A DNA stretch of 64,000 nt. Origin: Chloroflexota bacterium. GTDB lineage: Bacteria > Chloroflexota > Dormibacteria > Dormibacterales > Dormibacteraceae. The translations under genes were made by a program, and so were the position numbers. Below, piece after piece: positions 8,967-17,216 of the stretch. Location: NCBI GenBank assembly GCA_005882135.1, contig VBDR01000025.1:1-64000 (forward strand), in the 5' to 3' direction. Position 1 is the first letter of the stretch. Each line of letters begins with the position of its first letter. The notes under the pieces are model-generated. The model saw only the letters and a program-made list of their open reading frames with translations. It did not search any database and was not told where the DNA came from.

Positions 8967-9836
8967 TTGGCCGCCTTCGTCCAGCTGGTCATTCTCGGCC
9001 TGCTGGCCGGAGGCGTCTATGTTGCGGTGGGCGTGGGCTTCGGCCTCGTATGGGGCGTCCTCAACATCGTCAACCTCGCGCACGGGGCGCTCGTGATCGT
9101 CGGCGGCTACATCACTTGGCAGCTTTTCACTGCTTTCGGCCTCGATCCCTTCCTCACCCTGCCGGTGGACGCCGTAGCCCTGTTCGTGCTGGGCTACGCA
9201 CTGCAACGCGGCGTGATCAACCGGATCATTCGCGCCCCGCTGCTTTTCACCTTTCTGCTGACGTTCGGGTTGAACCTCGTCATCGTCAACATCCTGCTCC
9301 TGATCTTCGGGTCTGACTTTCGCTCGGTCACGCCCACTTATTCGGGTCAGGGTTTTGAGATCGGCGGCATCGTCGTCCCATACGTCCGGCTCACGTCTTT
9401 GGGCGCGGCGATCCTGTTGTCGGCGGGGCTCGCGTTCTTGCTGAGCAGGACGCGCATCGGCCTTGCGATCCACGCGATCGCCGCCGACCGTGACGCCGCG
9501 CAGCTCGTCGGCATCGACCTCCGTCACGCGTATGCCGTCACTTATGGTCTTGGCGCGGCATGCGCGGGCGTCGCCGGCGGACTCATCGCAATGATCCAGG
9601 CAATCACCCCGACCGCCGGAGAGCCATACACGCTGCAGGCGTTCGTGGTCGTGATCCTGGGCGGGCTGGGCCGGGTCAGCGCAACGGTGGTGGGAGGCCT
9701 GGCCTTTGGCCTGGTCGAGGCTTTCGGGCAGTCCATCCCTGGCTCGGGTTCCGTGTTCGCCAACGCGATCGCTTTCGGTCTCATGGTGCTGGTCCTGGTC
9801 ACGCGGCCGCAGGGTCTGATGGGCCGGCTGCGGTGA
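8967..9836 (+). CDS. livH: LivH-type ABC permease
   Basis: 289 residues starting at TTG 8967, 20 bases after the binding-protein stop. A hydrophobic protein with about eight membrane segments and the LivH landmarks VLNIVNLAHGALVIVGGYITW near the N-terminus, a long loop (GLAIHAIAADRDAAQLVGID) and the C-terminal GLVEAFGQSIPGSGSVFANAIAFGLMVLVLVTRPQGL. It forms one half of the transmembrane channel with LivM. The last four bases overlap the start of livM (GTGA), implying coupled translation. Confidence 0.93.
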   Translation: MAAFVQLVILGLLAGGVYVAVGVGFGLVWGVLNIVNLAHGALVIVGGYITWQLFTAFGLDPFLTLPVDAVALFVLGYALQRGVINRIIRAPLLFTFLLTFGLNLVIVNILLLIFGSDFRSVTPTYSGQGFEIGGIVVPYVRLTSLGAAILLSAGLAFLLSRTRIGLAIHAIAADRDAAQLVGIDLRHAYAVTYGLGAACAGVAGGLIAMIQAITPTAGEPYTLQAFVVVILGGLGRVSATVVGGLAFGLVEAFGQSIPGSGSVFANAIAFGLMVLVLVTRPQGLMGRLR

Positions 9837-10915
9837 TCGCGACCGCCGATTCGCAACGCCGCTGGCGCCGGCTCTTCCTGATCGTCGGCGCGATCGTTGC
9901 CGCCTATGCGCTGCTTGCTCCGCTGACCTCGCTCGACGCCGCCCAGTCAGCCAACGTCCCGCTCCTGGCAGACAAGTTCTGGTTCCGGATCGCGACCTAC
10001 GTCGTGATGTTCGTCGTGATGGCGACGGCCTGGAACATCATCGGGGGAATCACCGGGTATGCCGCATTCGGAAATGTGGCCTTTTTCGGCATCGGCGCCT
10101 ACACGACGGGCATGTTGATCGCCAAGGCGAAGTGGCCGTTTCTCGTCGCCCTGCCGCTAGCGCCTATTCTGGCGGCCCTTTTCGCAGCGCTGGTGGGACT
10201 TCCACTGCTCAGGCTGCGCGGTCATTACTTCGCCGTCGCAAGCCTTGGGGTCGGCGTGGCTGTTGGCGAGCTGGTGCAGAACATCGATTACAACGGCCAG
10301 CCGGTGTTTGGCGGAGCCAGCGGCTTGTTCCTGCCTATTTATGCGGTCGGCCACCGCGGCCTGTTCTTCTTCTACTTGATGTGTGGCGCGGCGGCGATCG
10401 CGATCGCGGTCACGTGGTGGGTGCTGCGCAGCCGGTTCGGTTACGGCCTGATCGCCATCCGCGAAAACGAAGAGGCCGCGGCGGTTCTCGGCGTCAACAC
10501 GACGGCGTACAAGGTTGGGGCGTTCGCGCTCGCCGCCGCCCTCACCGGGCTTGCAGGAGGAATCTTCTCCCAGTGGAACGTCTTCATCAACCAGGACAAC
10601 GCGTTCCCCATCGAATACAACGTTCAGATGATCCTGATGGCGTTGCTCGGGGGCACGGGTACAGTGTTCGGCCCGGCGGCGGGGGCCGTCCTGCTTCAGC
10701 TGCTGATCCAGTTTCTCGGCGGCAGCCTGCCGATCTCGATTGACCTCCCCTTCGTCTCGACCGAGGCTCGGCCGATCGTCGCCCAGGTCATCCTCGGCCT
10801 GCTCCTGGTGGTCGTCGTCATCTTCGTCCCGCGCGGGGTGATCGACTTCTTCGGGGGTCGCACCCGTCTGAGCCTGTCCTACCTCCGCCGGTCGCTTCGT
10901 GACACATCACTGTGA
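9833..10915 (+). CDS. livM: LivM-type ABC permease
   Basis: 360 residues from GTG 9833, which forms a GTGA overlap with livH. About ten membrane segments; family landmarks are WNIIGGITGYAAFGNVAFFGIGAY, LRLRGHYFAVASLGVG, the coupling-helix region FGYGLIAIRENEEAAAVLGVN, and FSQWNVFINQDNAFPIEYNVQM. It pairs with LivH to form the inner-membrane pore. A much longer open frame extends upstream over livH but encodes arginine-rich shadow sequence. The C-terminus overlaps livG by four bases (GTGA at 10912). Confidence 0.93.
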   Translation: MIATADSQRRWRRLFLIVGAIVAAYALLAPLTSLDAAQSANVPLLADKFWFRIATYVVMFVVMATAWNIIGGITGYAAFGNVAFFGIGAYTTGMLIAKAKWPFLVALPLAPILAALFAALVGLPLLRLRGHYFAVASLGVGVAVGELVQNIDYNGQPVFGGASGLFLPIYAVGHRGLFFFYLMCGAAAIAIAVTWWVLRSRFGYGLIAIRENEEAAAVLGVNTTAYKVGAFALAAALTGLAGGIFSQWNVFINQDNAFPIEYNVQMILMALLGGTGTVFGPAAGAVLLQLLIQFLGGSLPISIDLPFVSTEARPIVAQVILGLLLVVVVIFVPRGVIDFFGGRTRLSLSYLRRSLRDTSL

Positions 10916-11697
10916 GCACTACGGCGGAGCCGCAGCTCGAGCTGCGAGGCGTCACCAAACGGTTCGGAGGCGTGGGCGCGGTCGATGGCGTCACCTTTCA
11001 GGTCGAAAGGGGCGAGATCCTCGGCATCATCGGCCCGAACGGCGCCGGCAAGACGACCCTTCTGAACTGCATCAGCGGCGTGCATCGGGTCGACGGCGGA
11101 GACATCCGCTGGGAGGGAAGATCGATCACCGGCATGGCGCCGCACCGGGTTGCACGGCTCGGCATCGGCCGCACCTTCCAGATCGTCCGGCCGTTCGGGT
11201 CCATGACCGTGCGCGAGAACGCCGCCGTCGGCGCTCTGTTCGGTAGCTCTGCCGCGCGGCGCGGACCGAAGCAGGCGTTCGAGATTGCCGACCAGGTCCT
11301 GGAGCTTGTCGGACTGAAGGCCAAGGCCGGCCAACCTGTTTCCGCCCTGACCATTCCCGACCGTAAGCGGCTCGAGGTGGCTCGGGCGGTCGCGACCAGG
11401 CCCCAGCTCCTTTTGCTGGATGAGGTCATGGCCGGGCTGAACAACGTCGAGATCGACGAAGCGCTCGAGATGGTGAGGGCGGTGCACGCCACGGGCGTGA
11501 CGGTGCTCCTGATCGAGCATGTCATGCGTGTCATCGTCGGCATCTGCCGGCGCGCGATCGTCCTCGACTTCGGCCACGTGCTGGCGGAGGGTGAGCCCGA
11601 GGTCGTCCTGCGCGACGAAAGGGTGATCAAGGCCTACCTGGGTGAGCGCTACGCCAAGCGGCTGCGCACCGAACGCGGGCAGGACAGCCCTTCTTGA
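10912..11697 (+). CDS. livG: LivG-type ABC ATPase
   Basis: 261 residues from GTG 10912. Walker A GPNGAGKTT near residue 40, the LivG-specific GIGRTFQIVRPFGSMTVREN, Walker B region LLLLDEVMAGLN with the catalytic glutamate, and the late VLLIEHVMRVIVGIC switch histidine. The ABC signature (SALTIPDRKRLEVARA) is the LivG-style LTxxxRKRLE rather than LSGGQ, as usual for this subfamily. It hydrolyses ATP to drive the importer with LivF. It overlaps livM (GTGA) and livF (TTGA). Confidence 0.93.
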   Translation: MSTTAEPQLELRGVTKRFGGVGAVDGVTFQVERGEILGIIGPNGAGKTTLLNCISGVHRVDGGDIRWEGRSITGMAPHRVARLGIGRTFQIVRPFGSMTVRENAAVGALFGSSAARRGPKQAFEIADQVLELVGLKAKAGQPVSALTIPDRKRLEVARAVATRPQLLLLDEVMAGLNNVEIDEALEMVRAVHATGVTVLLIEHVMRVIVGICRRAIVLDFGHVLAEGEPEVVLRDERVIKAYLGERYAKRLRTERGQDSPS

Positions 11698-12416
11698 TCG
11701 CCGCCGGTGAGCCTTTGCTCAAAGTCCGCGGCCTCACGGCGGGCTTCGACGCCGGACCGGTGCTGTTCGGGATCGACCTCGATGTCGGTCCGGCCGAGCT
11801 GATCGCGCTCGTCGGGGCAAACGGCGCGGGGAAATCGACTTTCCTGGGTGTCGTGAGCGGCCTCGTTCGCGCCAGCTCGGGCACCATCACGCTCGCCGGC
11901 GAGGACGTCACGAATGTCCGCCCAGAGGCTCTCGTGCGCAAAGGCGTGGCTCACGTGCCGCAGGGCCGGCGTTTGTTCGGGACGATATCGGTCGAGAGGA
12001 ATCTGCTTCTTGGGGCCTACCTCCGGCGCGATCGAGAGGTCAGCGACGATGTCACACGAGTGCTCGACCACTTCCCGGCCCTCAAGAACAAGCTGCCTCG
12101 CGACGCGGGCACGCTGTCGGGCGGCGAGCAGCAGATGGTCGCCATCGCGCGGGGCATGATGGCGCGGCCGAAGCTCCTGCTGATCGACGAGCTGTCGCTC
12201 GGCCTGGCACCCAATGTCGTCGATCGCCTGATCGACGTCGTGCAGCAGATCAACCGCGAGGGAACCGCGCTCATCCTGGTGGAGCAGGACGTGCTGGTCG
12301 CGCTGGACGTAGCGCACCGCGCCTACGTGCTGGAGAACGGGGCGGTCGCCTTGAGCGGGCCGGCTGCCGAGGTGCGGGACGACCGGGGCGTCCGGCGAGC
12401 GTACCTGGGACTCTGA
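11694..12416 (+). CDS. livF: LivF-type ABC ATPase
   Basis: 240 residues from TTG 11694, a TTGA overlap with livG. Walker A GANGAGKST, the LivF-type HVPQGRRLFGTISVERNLLLG, signature LSGGEQQMVAIARGMM, Walker B LLLIDELSLGLAP, and switch region LILVEQDVLVALDVA. It completes the importer. A 73-base gap separates it from the convergent GMC oxidoreductase gene; no T-rich terminator is visible there. Confidence 0.93.
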   Translation: MIAAGEPLLKVRGLTAGFDAGPVLFGIDLDVGPAELIALVGANGAGKSTFLGVVSGLVRASSGTITLAGEDVTNVRPEALVRKGVAHVPQGRRLFGTISVERNLLLGAYLRRDREVSDDVTRVLDHFPALKNKLPRDAGTLSGGEQQMVAIARGMMARPKLLLIDELSLGLAPNVVDRLIDVVQQINREGTALILVEQDVLVALDVAHRAYVLENGAVALSGPAAEVRDDRGVRRAYLGL

Positions 12417-12489
12417 CCAACCGAACCGGCTCGATGGATCGGCTGCAGGTCACGACCGAGATCCGAGTTGCACCACCTCTCAGCCGTTT

Positions 12490-14106
12490 TCAGGCCATCG
12501 CGGGCGTGTCGAGGGACGGAGATTGGGCCGGAACATGGCTCATCGCGTGTTCGGCCAGCGCGGTGATCGTGAGCGCGGGATTGACCCCCAGGTTGACTGG
12601 GACCGCCGATCCGTCGACCACGTACAGGTTCGGGTGGCCGAAAACTCGACCGCGGTCGTCGCATACTCCGTCCTCTGGGCCGCTGCCGATGACCGCCCCG
12701 CCCAGGATGTGTGCGGTCGACGGAATATCGAACAGCACCTCGTTGATCGAGCTCGAGGGCCAGCCCCCAATCTTCTCTGCCACTCTCCGCGCCATATCGT
12801 TGGCGATGGGAATGTAGGAAGGGTTGCGGGCTTCTTTCGGCGCCCGGTTCCGCGAGTCCAGGCGAGTGTTGAAAGGCCAGTACCATCGTCGCTTCAGGAC
12901 CAGCTCCAGGTGGTTGTCGGTGACTTGCATGACCAACAACAGGATCGACTTGCGCGCCCAGCCGAGCGGCACGATCGAACGGATGAAGTCGTCCGGCCTC
13001 CTGACGCAGTTGATCAGGAAACGCAACGGGCGCGGGAGCCCGGATCCGCCATCCGTGAGCGGCTTGGACAGGAGACCGATCAGGTCGGAGCCGCGCGGGT
13101 ACCGCACCGGCTGGATGTGCGTCACCTCATCTGGGTAGATGCCTGACGTGATGGCCACGCCATCGGTGAAGTCAACGTTCCCATTGCGCGAGGTCGCGCC
13201 AACGATGGCCTCACTGTTGGTGCGAACAAGGCGACCGACTGCCGGTGAAAGATTCGGCAAGGTTCGGTTTTCTCGCGCGCGAAGCAGCAGGTCTACGGTG
13301 CCGAGGACACCGGCCGCCAGGACGACGATCGGGGCGTGCCACAGCTGTCGAGCGCGAGGCACGACGGATGTGCTGCGCAAAGTGACGAGGCGGTAGCCGC
13401 CGTCTGGCGCCTGCTCGATTGCATCTACGCGCGTTTCGGGGAAGATCTCAGCCCCCAGCTTCTCCGCGAGGTAGAGATAGTTCTTGTCCAGGGTGTTCTT
13501 GGCGTTGTGCCGGCATCCGACCATGCAGCCGCCGCAAAAGACACAACCCGACCGCGCGGGTCCCGCGCCCCCAAAGTACGGATCCCGGACCAGCTCTCCG
13601 GGGGCACCGAAAAAGACCGCCACGTCGGTGGGCTTGAAGGTCCCGCCCTTATTGATCTCCTCCGCGCACTCCCTCAAAACCCGATCCGCCTCGGTCAGCC
13701 TTGGATTCGTGGCGGCTCCAAGCATCCGCCGGGCGGTGACGTAATGAGGCGCCAGTGCTTTCTCCCAGTCCTGGCCCGCCGGCCACTCAGGGCGCTTGAA
13801 GACGGCAGGCCGCGGAGTGGGGAGGGTGTTCGCGTACACGAGGCTGCCGCCGCCGACGCCGGCCCCGGAGCCGACGAGGACGTCGGACAGCAGCGTCAAT
13901 CGCAAAATGCCGTGGCAGAAGAGCTTCGGCATCCACAGGAAACGCCATACCTTCCAGTTGGTGTCAGCAAAGTCTTCGGACCCGAAGCGCTTGCCCGCTT
14001 CGAGCACGGCGACTCGATAACCCTTCTCGGCAAGGCGCAGTGCGGCGACCGAGCCACCGAACCCAGAGCCGACGATCAGAACGTCATATTTGTCGACGGC
14101 CTGCAA
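12490..14106 (-). CDS. GMC-family oxidoreductase, cholesterol-oxidase-like, with ferredoxin-like cysteine motif
   Basis: 538 residues from TTG 14106 (an in-frame TAG lies just upstream). FAD-binding loop VLIVGSGFGGSVAALRLAEKG at the N-terminus, GVGGGSLVYAN near residue 84, and the GMC C-terminal block LYVVDGSAVPVNLGVNPALTITALAEHAM. Related proteins oxidise sterols or other alcohols with FAD. A striking insertion at residues 188-198 reads CVFCGGCMVGC, a CX2CX2CX3C pattern like that of 4Fe-4S ferredoxins, followed by the conserved AKNTL. It has no operon partner. The start codon has no clear ribosome site. Confidence 0.9.
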   Translation of the reverse strand: MQAVDKYDVLIVGSGFGGSVAALRLAEKGYRVAVLEAGKRFGSEDFADTNWKVWRFLWMPKLFCHGILRLTLLSDVLVGSGAGVGGGSLVYANTLPTPRPAVFKRPEWPAGQDWEKALAPHYVTARRMLGAATNPRLTEADRVLRECAEEINKGGTFKPTDVAVFFGAPGELVRDPYFGGAGPARSGCVFCGGCMVGCRHNAKNTLDKNYLYLAEKLGAEIFPETRVDAIEQAPDGGYRLVTLRSTSVVPRARQLWHAPIVVLAAGVLGTVDLLLRARENRTLPNLSPAVGRLVRTNSEAIVGATSRNGNVDFTDGVAITSGIYPDEVTHIQPVRYPRGSDLIGLLSKPLTDGGSGLPRPLRFLINCVRRPDDFIRSIVPLGWARKSILLLVMQVTDNHLELVLKRRWYWPFNTRLDSRNRAPKEARNPSYIPIANDMARRVAEKIGGWPSSSINEVLFDIPSTAHILGGAVIGSGPEDGVCDDRGRVFGHPNLYVVDGSAVPVNLGVNPALTITALAEHAMSHVPAQSPSLDTPAMA

Positions 14107-14530
14107 CGGTATCTAGGCCTTGGATTTATCGGGTAACCGCGGTGGCTTGGCGTGAGTCGCCCCAATCGTGCGGGTAGGGCGCGCGACGATCCAGCGGGCT
14201 GCGACGGTATTCGATCCGGCGGAGTGCTGTCCTGCGCTCCCGAGCGGCGGCAGAATTGGCACGAGCAAGGATCCTGGGCCCCATGTGGAGCTCCGCTCGG
14301 CGCTCACTTCCGCGCCGATCACGTTCGGATCGCCTTGATGTCGACCTCTTGTTGTCCGTTCCGGCCTCCTCGGCTTCCCCTCCCCTTTTGTCAATGTGAC
14401 CCTACTTTCTGTTCGAGTCAAGTGCCGTGCGCCAGGCCGGACGCCGGCTGAATGCCAAACTTGGCGTGGATGTGCCCCAGCAGGCTCGAAAGCGAGATGT
14501 CTAACTCTGTTTCGCCGAGAGAGATCGGCG
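14107..14530. other. 424-base divergent intergenic region
   Basis: This lies between the GMC oxidoreductase and the cupin gene. I see no conserved protein in any frame; the frames open here are arginine- and serine-rich shadows. There is a TTGTCA hexamer around 14390 (TTGACA on the other strand), but no -10 at a proper distance on either strand. It probably contains divergent promoters that I cannot place. Confidence 0.4.
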
Positions 14531-14905
14531 GTGCCTGACGCGCTGGCGCCAGACGGCTCGGAAATCCATTTCCGAGTGGTTGATGCTGCGCGGGCCAGCC
14601 TGGTCGAAGTCATTTTGGCGCCCGGACGCACAAGTCGCCCGGTGCGTCACCGGACGGTGGAGGAGATCTGGTATTTCCTCGCCGGTTCAGGCGAGGTATG
14701 GCTGCGATCGCCCGACGGCGCGAACACGAAAATTCATCGAGTGAGTGAGCGATCGACGGTGACGATTCCGACCAGCTGGGACTTTCAGTTTCGCTCAGAT
14801 GGTCCGGACTCGCTTCGATTCCTGTGCTTCACCACGCCGGCGTGGCCCGGCGCCGGCGAGGCGATCTCGGTGGCTGAAGGCGGCCTCGGCAAGGCGAACG
14901 TTTGA
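14531..14905 (+). CDS. Small cupin-domain protein
   Basis: 124 residues from GTG 14531 (VPDALAPDGSEIHF). One cupin barrel: motif 1 region RPVRHRTVEEIWYFLAGSGEVWL with a His and two Glu that could bind metal, a VTIPTSWDFQF turn, and a final LRFLCFTTPAWPG strand. Single-domain cupins of this kind are isomerases, dioxygenases or sensors, so function is open. The frame extends upstream to 14396, but that part is cysteine/arginine-rich and not cupin-like. No neighbour points to a pathway. Confidence 0.75.
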   Translation: MPDALAPDGSEIHFRVVDAARASLVEVILAPGRTSRPVRHRTVEEIWYFLAGSGEVWLRSPDGANTKIHRVSERSTVTIPTSWDFQFRSDGPDSLRFLCFTTPAWPGAGEAISVAEGGLGKANV

Positions 14906-14977
14906 GCCGGCGGAGCTCGTTTCACGTTCCTAACCGCCGTGAGCAGCAGGATTGACGGACCCGGCGCGATAAGCAGT

Positions 14978-15280
14978 ATGAGGACCGTGCGCCTGTACCA
15001 CCCCACGAAGCATGCGGCTGAGATTCTGCGCGACGGCTTTGGGGAGACCAGCGGGACATATCTGACTGAGACTGACCATAGTGGCGTGTGGTTATTTGAT
15101 CGACCGCTTGACTACGTGGGTCAAGACGAGCCGGACGTGATGCTCGAACTCGAGATGCCCGAGTCCGTTGTCGCTCCGTTCGAGTGGTTTGCCGACCGAC
15201 CCTACCGCATGTTCTTGATGCCGGCGGCGCTCGTCAATCTGTACGGGCCGCCGAGCGTCAGTGAGCGGCCTCCCATTTAG
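14978..15280 (+). CDS. Small hypothetical protein, possibly ADP-ribosyltransferase-like
   Basis: About 100 residues from ATG 14978 (an in-frame GTG exists at 14939). I do not recognise a named family. The pattern LYHPTKHAAEILRDGF, then GTYLTETDHSGVWLFDRPLD, then VMLELEMPESVVAPFEW recalls the core of small ART-fold proteins (H-T near the start, an Ile-Leu-x-x-Gly-Phe helix end, a GV-W-hydrophobic strand). This is shape-matching only. It stands alone in a gene-poor stretch. GATAAG lies four bases before the ATG in place of a Shine-Dalgarno sequence. Confidence 0.55.
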   Translation: MRTVRLYHPTKHAAEILRDGFGETSGTYLTETDHSGVWLFDRPLDYVGQDEPDVMLELEMPESVVAPFEWFADRPYRMFLMPAALVNLYGPPSVSERPPI

Positions 15281-15282
15281 TC

Positions 15283-15399
15283 CTACTCGTCTGCGGTCCA
15301 CTCCGTCGACGAATTGGTGGGCTCGGCGCGACTTACAGCACGCCACGCAATGCGGAGCGCGCCCAAAGCCACCGCGGCCACGATCACTAGTGTTCGCAT
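15283..15399 (-). CDS. Possible 38-residue single-span membrane protein
   Basis: Read on the minus strand, ATG 15399 opens a 38-residue frame. It begins MRTLVIVAAVALGALRIAW, one predicted membrane helix, and ends in a polar tail rich in Ser, Thr and Glu. Composition and codon choice are compatible with a real small membrane protein, and no other gene claims this strand here. There is no strong Shine-Dalgarno sequence, so it may be chance. Confidence 0.3.
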   Translation of the reverse strand: MRTLVIVAAVALGALRIAWRAVSRAEPTNSSTEWTADE

Positions 15400-15565
15400 G
15401 CCGCCATCGTCTCGGACCCAAGGGGGTCAGGGCATCGTGTGGAGCAACCGTAAGATCCCGCGGCACTTCGTGCTCCACTCACGCCAGTGTCGGCGCCAAC
15501 CAAGGCCCGGCGGTCAGTCTGCCCTTCGGCCGACAAATCAAATGGCAGAATGAGGGACTAGGGAC

Positions 15566-15808
15566 ATGGGCCATCTCGAGGAGAGAGATCTCCGGAGCCT
15601 GGAACGGAGGAGCATGTACTCGATCTTCGCTCCGCTGGAAGGCGACGACGGCCTGTCGCTGGAGCTCGCTCTCGACGATAAGTCAAATCCAACCCGGTCG
15701 GGCGAGCTCGCGGTTTGGGGATTCCTGCGCCGTCGGGTTCGCCGCCGTCCGTCCGCTGACGAGCAATGGGTGCCGGCGATGTTCATGTTCGTCCGGCGGT
15801 TCTCCTAA
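15566..15808 (+). CDS. Possible small hypothetical protein
   Basis: An 80-residue frame in an otherwise empty stretch of about 650 bases (15281-15935). It could begin at ATG 15566 or, more plausibly, at the internal ATG 15614, which is preceded closely by GGAGG. The part after that (MYSIFAPLEGDDGLSLELALDD) looks protein-like; the C-terminal half is arginine-rich. It matches no family I know. It may be a degraded gene or spurious. The rest of this stretch shows nothing else definable. Confidence 0.3.
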   Translation: MGHLEERDLRSLERRSMYSIFAPLEGDDGLSLELALDDKSNPTRSGELAVWGFLRRRVRRRPSADEQWVPAMFMFVRRFS

Positions 15809-15935
15809 GCGAAGAGCAAATCGGGGCCGCCGTCTGGTGTCAGCCTGCTCGTAGGTCCCGATCACAACGCCGGTGGTTGCGCTCTTGCTGTCCGCGAGCC
15901 GCAAGAGACCGGTGGACCGCCGTCAGGCGAACTGA

Positions 15936-17216
15936 TCAAGCAACGGGATCGAGCAGGGCGCCGGCGGCCAGCAGACAGTCTCGCAGCGAGCTCGCGCCCA
16001 GCGACCGCGGCGTGATTCCCGCCGCGAACGACATGGCCGCCGCGGTCCCGGCCGCCTGGCCCATCGCCATGCAGGTCGCCATCGAGCGCGCGGACGCGTG
16101 CGCATCATGAGTGGCCGAAAAGCAACGGCCGGCCACAAGCATTCCTTCGACATCGGCCGGCAGCAGGCACCGATAGGGAATCCCGTAAACGCCGCTCTCG
16201 GGCACATATGACCACCTGGTGTCGGCATGTGGGCTGTGGTCCTCGATCGGGGCCCCGCACAACGCGATCTCGTCATCGAAGCGCCGGGCCCCGAGCACAT
16301 CATCACGCGTCAGCCTGTAGTCGCCGATGACGCGCCTGCTCTCCCGCACGCCGATCGCGGGACTGGTGGCGACCAGAACGGAGTGTTCGAAGCCAGGCAC
16401 GCGGTCGCGCAGAAAACGGTGATACTCATGGACCTGGCGCCGCCCTTCGATCTCGGCTCGAGTCAGCTGCTGCGGATCGGTGGCGTCCACATTTGGAATG
16501 CGCGTCATGTGCACGGTGATGACGCCCGGATGCGGGGTGCGATGCCACGAACCTTCGAGGCGTGGTAGCCGGTACTCGCCACTCTCGGCGGCGCGCCGCA
16601 TCATCGCCCAGAGCTCCGTCTTGGGCAGCGCCGCGGCCTTGTCGATGTCCACGTTTGCCACGCGGAAGATCGTCGAGAGGGACTGCAGGTTGGGTGTGGA
16701 TCTCGCGTCCTCATATGCAACGCCGGCCATCGCGCACAGATCCGCGTCGCCCGATGCATCGACGATCACGCCCGCATCGATGAAAGACTCGCCACCCTTG
16801 TTCCAGGTGCGGATGGCCACGACGCGCTTGTCGCGTACCTCCACGCCTGTGGCCCACGTATGCAAAAGAACCTCGACCTGTGCCTCCTCAGCCATGCGTT
16901 CCCACAGCGTCTTCAGGACCTCCGGGTCGTACGTGACACCGGTTCCTGCGCCGTAAGTGTTGGGTCGCTCGAACGCAACGCCGGCTGATTTGAGCCGTTC
17001 GGCGACCTCCCAACCGATGCCGCCGACGACCCGGCGAGGCTTTTCACCGGGCGTATAGAAGGCGTAGAAGGTGTCCAGGACCGCGGTCGAAGTTCCGCCC
17101 AAGAAAGGCAGGCGGTCGAGCAGCAGAGTTCGGGCCCCGACCCGCGCCGCGCTGATCGCAGCCGAGCTCCCGGCCGACCCGCTGCCAACGACCACGACGT
17201 CAAACCGCTGGCGCAT
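15936..17216 (-). CDS. FAD-dependent oxidoreductase (FAD_oxidored/fumarate-reductase-like fold)
   Basis: About 426 residues from ATG 17216 (MRQRFDVVVVG). N-terminal FAD loop VVVVGSGSAGSSAAISAARVG, a LGGTSTAVLDTFYAFY segment typical of the FAD_oxidored family, a central VIVDASGDADLCAMAG, and the C-terminal FAD contact LPADVEGMLVAGRCFSATHDAHASARSM. Such proteins often sit in sugar or polyol catabolic clusters. The start lies inside the end of the phosphotriesterase-family gene (17 bases overlap), so the two are co-transcribed and perhaps translationally coupled. The 22 residues upstream of this ATG are not family-like. Confidence 0.87.
   Translation of the reverse strand: MRQRFDVVVVGSGSAGSSAAISAARVGARTLLLDRLPFLGGTSTAVLDTFYAFYTPGEKPRRVVGGIGWEVAERLKSAGVAFERPNTYGAGTGVTYDPEVLKTLWERMAEEAQVEVLLHTWATGVEVRDKRVVAIRTWNKGGESFIDAGVIVDASGDADLCAMAGVAYEDARSTPNLQSLSTIFRVANVDIDKAAALPKTELWAMMRRAAESGEYRLPRLEGSWHRTPHPGVITVHMTRIPNVDATDPQQLTRAEIEGRRQVHEYHRFLRDRVPGFEHSVLVATSPAIGVRESRRVIGDYRLTRDDVLGARRFDDEIALCGAPIEDHSPHADTRWSYVPESGVYGIPYRCLLPADVEGMLVAGRCFSATHDAHASARSMATCMAMGQAAGTAAAMSFAAGITPRSLGASSLRDCLLAAGALLDPVA

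Noticed and set aside
8371-9527. Long minus-strand frames antisense to the Liv binding protein and permease
   Set aside because: Low-complexity, Glu/Asp/Arg/Gln-rich translations opposite well-supported genes; the usual artefact of GC-rich third positions.
14385-14425. TTGTCA/TTGACA hexamers as a promoter pair for the cupin or GMC gene
   Set aside because: No -10 box at 16-18 bases on either strand.
15261-15854. A 197-codon plus-strand frame in the gene-poor stretch
   Set aside because: Translation is Arg/Ser/Cys-rich with no hydrophobic core or family motif, and begins inside the previous gene. The 80-codon frame in another phase is slightly more protein-like.
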